Source: Terriglobia bacterium
GTDB lineage: Bacteria > Acidobacteriota > Terriglobia > UBA7540
NCBI GenBank assembly: GCA_030040295.1
Contig: JASHTZ010000180.1
Location: 1 to 5,373 of the forward strand
Direction of reading: 5' to 3'
DNA length: 5,373 nt
Numbering within the stretch: position 1 is the stretch's first letter; each line of letters begins with the position of its first letter. The translations under genes were made by a program, and so were the position numbers. Below the pieces are notes generated by a model. The model was not told the DNA's origin. It saw only the letters and a program-made list of their open reading frames with translations, and made no database searches. This document shows, one piece after another, positions 1 to 5,373 of the stretch.

Positions 1-248
1 ATCAGTTCAAATATGACGTGCAGCGCGAGAGCGGCGGCAAAATCCGTGTGGAGACGGAGATTACTCAAAGCGAGGTGGATGGCAACTTCGCCATGTTCGT
101 GCCGGTCTTCGCCGATTTTGGCAAGGGCATGGTGCGGTTAGGCCAGGGGGCTGTGATCGGGAATTCCACCCGCAAGGTCAACTTTGTTCTGGACCGCGAG
201 CCCAAGAAGGTCGCCCTCAACGCCTACAAGGACATCCTGGAACGCTAA
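1..248 (+). CDS. C-terminal fragment of a probable M1-family (gluzincin) aminopeptidase
   Basis: The reading frame is open from the left edge (first full codon at base 3) to a TAA at 246-248, so the 5' end lies outside the window. The GTG at base 18 is the first possible start but has no reason to be one, because the frame runs on upstream of it. The visible ~81 residues form a beta-rich segment: alternating strands (GGKIRVETEITQSEV, then FAMFVPVFADFG), a VRLGQGAVIGNST stretch, and a final PKKVALNAYKDILER. This order (VPV strand, small G-N-S-T turn, Pro-Lys-(x)-h-x-x-N-A-x-x-D-h-L end) is what I know from the C-terminal beta domain of acidobacterial M1 metallopeptidases, zinc enzymes that remove N-terminal amino acids. 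The catalytic HExxH...E helices are not in view, so the assignment rests on the tail alone. Another beta-sandwich secreted protein is possible. Confidence 0.6.
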   Translation, partial: QFKYDVQRESGGKIRVETEITQSEVDGNFAMFVPVFADFGKGMVRLGQGAVIGNSTRKVNFVLDREPKKVALNAYKDILER

Positions 249-486
249 CGAAGCGGCCTGTGGCCGGTACACAGCACCTGCGAATCCGAAGCCTCAGCCT
301 CTTGCCCCCACTCGATGTTTGGTTCCTTACGAAATCACGACACGGGGATGCGCGACCCCAACGGGGTTCTACCGGAGACTCGCGAACCGCCTTGACGGCG
401 GGCTGCGCAGGAGCACTGGCGTCCCGCTACGATCGAATGCAGGTACAATGATGGCCGCAATAGGGTGAATCTCCCGGGAGGCATGA
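249..486. other. Intergenic leader region of the glycosidase gene with small GC-rich hairpins
   Basis: No credible coding frame fills this gap. Three short perfect inverted repeats are visible: CGGCC-TGT-GGCCG (254-266), ACCCC-AAC-GGGGT (355-367), and CCGCC-TTGAC-GGCGG (387-401). None is followed by a T-run, so none is a classical intrinsic terminator, though the first sits six bases after the peptidase stop and might weakly mark its 3' end. A TACAAT at 444-449 resembles a -10 box but has no recognisable -35 at the right distance. The promoter therefore cannot be fixed from sequence alone. Confidence 0.4.
476..481 (+). promoter_or_regulatory. Shine-Dalgarno (GGGAGG) of the Tat-exported glycosidase
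   Basis: GGGAGG ends five bases before the ATG at 487, an optimal distance. A second ATG at 483 overlaps it in another frame (ATGAATGAA), but it lies only one base after the motif and opens a frame without family-like sequence. The spacing and the Tat signal that follows both select 487 as the start. Confidence 0.75.
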
Positions 487-2607
487 ATGAACGAACTGAC
501 TCGAAGAAACTTCGTAAAATCGCTGGGCATTGGCGCGGGGCTGGCATCACTGCCGGCGACGGGGAAGGCGGAAACAGAAAAATCGACGGACGTTCCGATC
601 CCTCAAACCCTTCCGCCCGAAGGCGAACTTCCGTTTCGCGAGATTCACCTCGACTTCCATACCTCGCCGCTGATTGAGGACGTCGGAAAAGATTTTAACG
701 CCGGCGATTTTGCCGCGACTCTGAAGGCCGCGCACATCAACTCCATCAACATTTTCGCCAAGGGCCATCACGGCATGTCGTATTACCCCACCAAGGTGGG
801 CACGATGCACCCGCACCTGAAATTCGATTTGCTGGGCGAGATGATCGAAGCCTGCCACCGCGAGGGGATTCGCACTCCCGTTTACATCAGCGTGATGTGG
901 GATATGAAGATGGCGATGGAGCACAGCGACTGGCGCGTGCTGGATAAATCGGGCGCGGACGTGGGTGCGCAGCCGCTGGAAGCGGGCTGGATTCGGCTGT
1001 GCCCGAACACTCCTTACCTGGATTACGTTGCGGCGCAGGCCGAAGAAGTGGCCAAAAATTATGACGCTGATGGCTTTTGGTTTGACATTCTCTTTTATCC
1101 TGACGACGGCTGCTATGATCCCTACTGCATGCGGGAGCGCGAAAAGCTTGGCCTTGACTCGACGAGCCTGGCCGACCGGCAGAAGCACGCGCAGATGGTT
1201 CTGAACCGGACGATGCAGCGATTGCACGGCGTCGTTCGGCCGCTCAAGCCCAAGGCTTTGATTTATTTTAACGGGCGGCTGCGCATCGGACGGGGCTTTC
1301 GCGACGATTTGAAATATTTTACGCACCTGGAAATCGAATCGCTGCCGGGCGGGCGCTGGGGCTACGATTATTTCGCCATCATGTCGCGCTATACGCGCAA
1401 CCTGGGCCTCGATTACGTGGGTATGACCGCGCGATTCCATCGAACGTGGGGAGATTTCGGCAGCCTGCGCAACCAGGCGGCGCTCGATTATGAGTGCTTC
1501 GGCATGCTGGCGCAGGCGGGGAAGTGCTGCATCGGCGACCAGCTCCATCCGCGCGGCGAGCTGGTGAAGCCTGTCTACGAGCGAATCGGAAAAACCTACG
1601 CCAGCGTGGAGGAGAAAGAACCGTGGTGCCGCGGCGCGCGCGCCGTAACCGAAATTGGCGTGCTTTCTACAGCTGCCGCCCAGAGTTCCGGTGATGTGGC
1701 CGTTTCGGACAAGGGAGTCATGAAAATGCTCTGGCAACTTCACCAACAGTTTGACGTGATGGATGCTGACTTCGATTTCTCTCGCTACAAAGTGGTGATT
1801 CTGCCTGACTCGATTCGCCTGGAGGGCGCTTTGCTTGCAAAAGTTCAAGATTATCTTGCCGGCGGCGGGAAATTGATCTTGAGCCACGAATCGGGCCTGG
1901 CGCCCCCTTCGGGTGAGGACCGCTTTGCGCTCGATGAGATGGGCGTCACTTATGTCAGGCCGTCAGAATATCACGGCAACCGTGGGGATTACTTTGATAT
2001 GGCCGAGGGCTTTGGAGATGGCATGGAGCCCATGGTGAACTTCACTTATCGCATTGGGTCGGACGTGACCGCGCAGGAGGGAACCACCGTTCTCTCGCGC
2101 CTCTGGAAGCCCTATTTCGACCGCAATTACCTGCACTTCAGCTCGCACTACCAAACTGCTTATGATCAGGCGACCTCCTACGCGGCAGTCACCCAGCGCC
2201 GGGACATTATTTATGTATCATTCCCCGTGTTCGAATCATATGCGCTTAACAGTTATCTTGCACATAAACAGCTTGTCGGGATGCTGCTCGGCCGGCTGCT
2301 GCCCAGCCCGCTTTTGCAAACTGACGCTCCTTCCACCGCGCAAGCCACCGTGACCGAACAGGAGGGTCGCAGAATCGTTCACCTGCTGCATTACCCCGCC
2401 GAGCGACGCGCCCCGGACCTCGACATCGTCGAAGACGTCATTCCCCTCCATCAAGTGAAGGTTGCCCTGCGCGCGGACCGCCGCCCGCAAAGGGTCTACC
2501 TCGCGCCCCAGCGCGCGGCATTGAATTCTGATTATTCCGACGGTTATGTGCGAACGGAAGTACCCACGGTTGCTGGCCACCAAATGGTGGTTTTCGAAAT
2601 GGCGTAG
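487..2607 (+). CDS. Tat-exported putative glycoside hydrolase (GHL6-like barrel plus GH42-type trimerisation domain)
   Basis: Complete 706-residue protein. The N-terminus TRRNFVKSLG (residues 5-14) is a textbook twin-arginine motif followed by a hydrophobic Gly/Ala/Leu stretch; cleavage is plausible after A28, so the folded enzyme is exported to the periplasm or beyond. Residues ~52-380 look like a TIM barrel of the hypothetical glycosyl hydrolase 6 (GHL6) type: FAKGHHGMSYYP (90-101), a strand PVYISVMWD (131-139), DGFWFDILF (195-203), and GDQLHPRG (350-357). Residues ~387-600 resemble the Rossmann-like trimerisation domain of GH42 beta-galactosidases (IGVLST, YKVVILPDS, GGGKLILSHESG). Residues ~600-706 form a C-terminal beta domain (VHLLHYP, ending GHQMVVFEMA). 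By analogy to GH29/GH42 barrels, D200 is a candidate nucleophile and E282 or E284 a candidate acid/base; this is inference. The family is annotated widely but poorly characterised, and substrate and linkage cannot be read from the sequence. No transporter, regulator or other CAZyme is adjacent in the window. Confidence 0.8.
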   Translation: MNELTRRNFVKSLGIGAGLASLPATGKAETEKSTDVPIPQTLPPEGELPFREIHLDFHTSPLIEDVGKDFNAGDFAATLKAAHINSINIFAKGHHGMSYYPTKVGTMHPHLKFDLLGEMIEACHREGIRTPVYISVMWDMKMAMEHSDWRVLDKSGADVGAQPLEAGWIRLCPNTPYLDYVAAQAEEVAKNYDADGFWFDILFYPDDGCYDPYCMREREKLGLDSTSLADRQKHAQMVLNRTMQRLHGVVRPLKPKALIYFNGRLRIGRGFRDDLKYFTHLEIESLPGGRWGYDYFAIMSRYTRNLGLDYVGMTARFHRTWGDFGSLRNQAALDYECFGMLAQAGKCCIGDQLHPRGELVKPVYERIGKTYASVEEKEPWCRGARAVTEIGVLSTAAAQSSGDVAVSDKGVMKMLWQLHQQFDVMDADFDFSRYKVVILPDSIRLEGALLAKVQDYLAGGGKLILSHESGLAPPSGEDRFALDEMGVTYVRPSEYHGNRGDYFDMAEGFGDGMEPMVNFTYRIGSDVTAQEGTTVLSRLWKPYFDRNYLHFSSHYQTAYDQATSYAAVTQRRDIIYVSFPVFESYALNSYLAHKQLVGMLLGRLLPSPLLQTDAPSTAQATVTEQEGRRIVHLLHYPAERRAPDLDIVEDVIPLHQVKVALRADRRPQRVYLAPQRAALNSDYSDGYVRTEVPTVAGHQMVVFEMA

Positions 2608-2650
2608 CGAGGAGTGGTACTGAACTGCGCGCAACTCGGCGCTTTCTGCT
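2608..2650. other. Short convergent intergenic gap
   Basis: Only 43 bases separate the stop codons of the glycosidase (plus strand) and the CNB protein (minus strand). An 8-base palindrome TGCGCGCA lies at 2626-2633, and GAGT/ACTC could close a weak 4-bp stem around it. Neither strand shows a strong stem followed by a U-tract. Transcription from both sides probably overlaps here, or ends by a factor-dependent route. Confidence 0.4.
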
Positions 2651-3190
2651 TTAGTTTCCCGCACCCCCCCCGGCCAGGCGCTTCACAATCATGTCAAAAC
2701 GCGCGGAGGCAAGGGCGATGTTTTCCAGCATGTCGGGCGGCAGTTCGTCAAGGTCGTCCTCGGCGGTCGCGGCGGACTTGCCGGTGCTCATCCGCGCGTT
2801 GGCCTCCCGCAGGCGGTCTGCCAGGAAGGTTGCGACGGAAAGATAGAAACGCGAAGCGAATCCCAAATCCTTCTGAAGCTTGGAATAGAGTGCGGCCTTG
2901 GGCACCGCGAGGACGCGCGAGTCCACTGAAGCCTTCACGCTCGCCGAGGGAGGGCGAGAGTCAACGAAGGAAACCTCGCCGACGATCTCGCCTGCCAGCA
3001 GCCGCGCGATTTCCACACTGCCCCGGTAAACCTGAAGTTGGCCGTCGATCAGAATGAAAATAGAATCCACGGGGACGCCCTGCTCAATGATTGCCGAACC
3101 GGCGCGAATGGATCGCGGTTTACCGGCGGTGGCGAGCCAACTGGCATCCGCATCATCGAGGATGCCGAGAATGTAGAGTGCCTTTCGCAT
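2651..3190 (-). CDS. Stand-alone cyclic-nucleotide-binding-fold protein associated with the NHLM-type exporter
   Basis: A 179-residue protein if started at the ATG at 3190 (MRKALYILGIL). I prefer this start because AGGAGGAGGA lies just upstream; an in-frame ATG at 3235 would add 15 residues encoded largely by that Shine-Dalgarno. Residues ~20-112 form a CRP-type CNB beta-roll: IRAGSAIIEQG, IFILIDGQLQVYRG, then the phosphate-binding cassette GEVSFVDSRPPSASVKA. Against CRP (GELALIYGTPRAATVKA) the Glu is kept, but the Arg that contacts the cyclic phosphate aligns with Pro, so cAMP binding is doubtful. A helix follows (SRFYLSVATFLADRLRE), then an acidic linker (AEDDLDELPPD) and a short helical tail (LENIALASARFDMIVKRL). 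There is no helix-turn-helix, so direct DNA binding is unlikely. It sits 51 bp downstream of the exporter gene and is probably co-transcribed with it. CNB proteins are known neighbours of NHLM-type export genes (the two-CNB family TIGR03896 in cyanobacteria); this one has a single domain. A sensing or adaptor role is inference. Confidence 0.82.
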   Translation of the reverse strand: MRKALYILGILDDADASWLATAGKPRSIRAGSAIIEQGVPVDSIFILIDGQLQVYRGSVEIARLLAGEIVGEVSFVDSRPPSASVKASVDSRVLAVPKAALYSKLQKDLGFASRFYLSVATFLADRLREANARMSTGKSAATAEDDLDELPPDMLENIALASARFDMIVKRLAGGGAGN

Positions 3191-3193
3191 GTG

Positions 3194-3205
3194 TCCTCCT
3201 CCTCG
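3194..3205 (-). promoter_or_regulatory. Strong Shine-Dalgarno (GAGGAGGAGGA) deciding the CNB protein start
   Basis: On the minus strand the sequence reads CGAGGAGGAGGACAC directly before the ATG at 3190. The repeated AGG triplets offer several anti-SD registers at 4-10 bases from the start. This argues for initiation at 3190 rather than at the upstream in-frame ATG at 3235, and suggests efficient independent initiation inside the operon transcript. Confidence 0.75.
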
Positions 3206-3241
3206 TTCCAAACCCGAATTGCAAATCGCCTTCAACTTGAC

Positions 3242-5373
3242 TCAACTCAGTTGGCGCTTGGCCATTTGTGCGAAGAGCCCGCCTTGCGCCATCAATTGGT
3301 CGTAAGCGCCCGATTCAACCAGCGAGCCCTTGTCGAGAACAAAGATGCGGTCTGCACGCATGACGGTGGAGAGGCGATGCGCAATGACCACGCGCGTGGC
3401 ATTGAGCGCCTTCAGGCTCTGGCTTACGATCGCCTGCGTGCGATTGTCGAGCGCGCTGGTGGCTTCATCGAACAGTATGATGCGCGGCTTGTGAACAATG
3501 GCGCGGGCGATCAGCAAACGCTGCCTCTGCCCGCCGGAAAGCCCGCCGCCGCCCTCGCTGACCACTGTGTGCATTCCCATCGGCATGTTCTTGAGGTCAT
3601 CTTCAAGCCCCGCCAGGCGTGCGGCATGCCAGGCGTCATCGATGGTGAGGGTTCCATCGCCGACGATATTCCGGAAAATGCTGCCCGTGCTCAGGCGAGC
3701 ATTCTGCAGGACCACGCCGATCTGCCGCCGCACCTCCTGCACGTCGAGATCGGCAAGATCCTGTCCGTCGTAATAGATCGCGCCGGAGCCCGGTGTTTCA
3801 AAACCCAGCAACAGACGGAACAAGGTGGACTTGCCGCTGCCCGAGGGTCCCACCACCGCCGCAAACTGGCCTGGGGGGACGCTAAATGAGAGGTCACGCA
3901 GAACCAGTGGGCCCTCCTGGCGATATCGGAAGCTCACATGGTGGAGGTCGATGCCGCCGGTCAGCTCCGGCGGAGCGGTTTGTGAAGGCACGACCTCAGG
4001 AAGGGAAGTCAGGATGGGCTTGGCACGCTCGTAGAGCGGTACGACGTTGAGCACGGAGATCAACGCCGAGCTCAATTCCAGCGCGCCGGTGCTGAATTGC
4101 ACGAAGGCTGCGACAAACGCGAGGAATTCGCCGGTGGTGAGTGTTGAGGCATCGGCATTTCTCATCAGCGAGCTTGCGGAATAGAAGATAACGACCCAAG
4201 CGAAGACGGGAAATGCCGAGTTGAAGATTTGGACGAGGTTGGAAATCTTCCGTGCACGCATTGACAGCACGCGCTGCCTCGAGAACTCACGCGCCCACAC
4301 CGCGAAGGCGCGCGCTTCCGTCCCCGCAACTCGAAACTTCGAGATGCCGTTGATGAATTGCAGAGTCATTCCGGAAATTCGCCCACCGAGCGTTGAAACT
4401 TCGCGCAGGATTCGCACTTGCAACCCGCCGCAGAAGGTGAAGACGAGGAACGAACAGAGGACCAGGGTCGTGGCCATCAGCCCCAGCCGCCAACTGTAAT
4501 AGAACATCAGCACACACGAGGTGATCGAGAACATTCCGGTGAGAATTGAGGCCAGAGCCGAGCCGGTAAGCGCCTCGCGAATCTGGCTGATCCCCAGGCT
4601 TCGCCGCGCCAGGTCGCCCGACGTAAACTGCCGGAAAAAGGGAACGGGCAGGGCGAGCAGGCGGTCCCACACGGCGGCCTGAATGGAAGCTTCCATTTTG
4701 CTTTGCAGGCGCAGGGTCGCGAGGCTCCGGGTGAGTGTGAACAGCGCGGTGGCGACCGCGCAGATCACCAGAAAGACGCTCAACTCCGCGAGTGTGCTTC
4801 GCTCCGCGCCGGGAATGACCGAGTCAAAAATAATTCCCGTAAAGATGGGAGTGACCATTCCGAGCAGACCTGCGGCAATTCCCATCAGCAAAACCGTGGC
4901 CGCGTCGGTGCCGCAATTCCTCATCCCGAAGGAAAGGATGTCGCGCAAGGTGAGCGCCTTGGGAGGGAAGGGGCGATAGAAAACGTAAGCGAATCCTTGA
5001 AGCTGCGCAGCGATTTCTTCATGAACGAGAGTTTTCGCGCGTGTGAAGGGATCGTAAAGATGATAACCGCGCCTCCCGGGAAGCAGGGCGACAGGCCGCT
5101 TGTCCTGGTCAACAAAGGCCACCATCGGTCCGCTTTCCATTTCCCACCAGCGGCCTTTCAGCATCACCTGGCGCGCGCGGAGGCGGGCCGCCTGCGCAAA
5201 GGCGCTCACCGGATCGCGATGCTTGATGAATTCCTGAAGCCGCGGAACGTGGGCGACCTGTATTCCACTCGCCGCGCTCACCAGCCGGCAAACCTGAATC
5301 AAAGGGTCAAGCGAGCTGCTTCCCGATTCCAAAAGGGTTTTTTCTTCGCCCCGCAGGGGCTCGGCAAGTTTGT
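3242..5373 (-). CDS. NHLM/NHLP-type bacteriocin export ABC transporter, permease/ATPase subunit (ABC2-like), 5' end beyond the window
   Basis: The frame is open from the right edge to TGA at 3242-3244, giving 709 visible codons. The first track-like start, TTG at 5330-5332, is probably internal because 13 more in-frame codons (KLAEPLRGEEKTL) run to the edge. Numbering from that TTG: residues ~10-125 are a soluble N-terminal region with KGRWWEMESGPMVAF (59-73), PVALLP (80-85) and YRPFPP (119-124), the pattern I associate with TIGR03797 (NHLM_micro_ABC2). About six membrane segments follow (near 143-168, 182-203, 258-279, 283-302, 368-386, 401-424). The ATPase domain has Walker A GPSGSGKST (495-503), Q-loop Q543, signature LSGGQRQ (598-604), Walker B IILFDE (618-623, catalytic E623), D-loop SALD and switch H652; all are intact, so it should hydrolyse ATP. 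No C39 peptidase is visible. In known systems the partner ABC1 (TIGR03796) cleaves the double-Gly leader, and an HlyD-like protein (TIGR03794) bridges the periplasm. The likely role is inner-membrane export of a ribosomally made peptide. A generic type-I exporter is the alternative. Confidence 0.88.
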   Translation of the reverse strand, partial: KLAEPLRGEEKTLLESGSSSLDPLIQVCRLVSAASGIQVAHVPRLQEFIKHRDPVSAFAQAARLRARQVMLKGRWWEMESGPMVAFVDQDKRPVALLPGRRGYHLYDPFTRAKTLVHEEIAAQLQGFAYVFYRPFPPKALTLRDILSFGMRNCGTDAATVLLMGIAAGLLGMVTPIFTGIIFDSVIPGAERSTLAELSVFLVICAVATALFTLTRSLATLRLQSKMEASIQAAVWDRLLALPVPFFRQFTSGDLARRSLGISQIREALTGSALASILTGMFSITSCVLMFYYSWRLGLMATTLVLCSFLVFTFCGGLQVRILREVSTLGGRISGMTLQFINGISKFRVAGTEARAFAVWAREFSRQRVLSMRARKISNLVQIFNSAFPVFAWVVIFYSASSLMRNADASTLTTGEFLAFVAAFVQFSTGALELSSALISVLNVVPLYERAKPILTSLPEVVPSQTAPPELTGGIDLHHVSFRYRQEGPLVLRDLSFSVPPGQFAAVVGPSGSGKSTLFRLLLGFETPGSGAIYYDGQDLADLDVQEVRRQIGVVLQNARLSTGSIFRNIVGDGTLTIDDAWHAARLAGLEDDLKNMPMGMHTVVSEGGGGLSGGQRQRLLIARAIVHKPRIILFDEATSALDNRTQAIVSQSLKALNATRVVIAHRLSTVMRADRIFVLDKGSLVESGAYDQLMAQGGLFAQMAKRQLS

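Noticed and set aside
254..266. Hairpin after the peptidase stop as an intrinsic terminator
   Set aside because: The stem is only 5 bp with a 3-base loop and is not followed by a T-run.
258..274. CTGTG-N7-CACAG resembling a CRP operator
   Set aside because: The spacing between TGTG and CACA is seven, not the eight of the CRP consensus; flanks do not match, and the nearby CNB protein has no DNA-binding domain.
444..449. TACAAT as a sigma-70 -10 box for the glycosidase
   Set aside because: No -35-like hexamer lies 16-18 bases upstream; TTGACG at 392-397 is far too distant.
547..1887. 446-codon open frame on the minus strand
   Set aside because: It lies wholly antisense to the glycosidase gene, whose sequence has clear domains and a Tat signal. 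The antisense translation is rich in His/Arg/Val with no recognisable domain, typical of a GC-driven shadow frame.
2236..2664. 142-codon minus-strand frame starting in the poly-G tract
   Set aside because: It overlaps the glycosidase 3' end in antisense, and its GTG start is inside the CNB gene without its own ribosome binding site. It matters only as the frame entered if the homopolymer loses a base.
3038..3889. 283-codon open frame on the plus strand
   Set aside because: It is antisense to the exporter ATPase domain and the start of the CNB gene, both strongly supported by motifs. The translation has no family-like features.
1..5373. CRISPR arrays, tRNA or rRNA genes, insertion sequences, integrase or attachment sites
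   Set aside because: I saw no regularly spaced repeats, no tRNA-like cloverleaf, no transposase sequence and no long terminal inverted repeats; coding genes fill nearly all of the window.

Overview
The window is GC-rich bacterial DNA that best fits an Acidobacteriota-like genome. This rests on the C-terminus of a gluzincin-type aminopeptidase common in that phylum and on a Tat-exported carbohydrate-active enzyme beside it. The lineage call is an inference from protein style; no rRNA or marker gene is present.

Layout: (1) 1-248, plus strand: the last ~81 codons of a probable M1-family metallopeptidase whose body lies left of the window. (2) 249-486: a 238-bp non-coding gap with a few small GC-rich hairpins and a Shine-Dalgarno for the next gene. 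(3) 487-2607, plus strand: a complete 706-residue Tat-exported putative glycosidase with a GHL6-like barrel, a GH42 trimerisation-like domain and a C-terminal beta domain. Its substrate is not known. (4) 2608-2650: a 43-bp convergent gap with no convincing terminator. (5) 3190-2651, minus strand: a small stand-alone cyclic-nucleotide-binding (CNB) fold protein without a DNA-binding domain. (6) 5373-3242, minus strand: an ABC exporter (fused membrane and ATPase domains) of the NHLM/NHLP bacteriocin-export type. It is still open at the right edge, so its true N-terminus is missing.

The two minus-strand genes are co-directional and closely spaced, and they read as the 3' end of an export operon for ribosomally made peptides with nitrile-hydratase-like or Nif11-like leaders. 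The peptidase-type ABC1, the HlyD-like adaptor and the precursor peptides would be expected to the right of the window. The CNB protein is the most interesting element. It keeps the beta-roll fold, but at the position of the phosphate-binding Arg of CRP it appears to carry Pro, and it has an acidic linker and a helical tail instead of a helix-turn-helix. It is therefore more likely a sensor or adaptor of the exporter than a transcription factor. The glycosidase and peptidase on the plus strand converge on this operon and show no obvious functional link to it.
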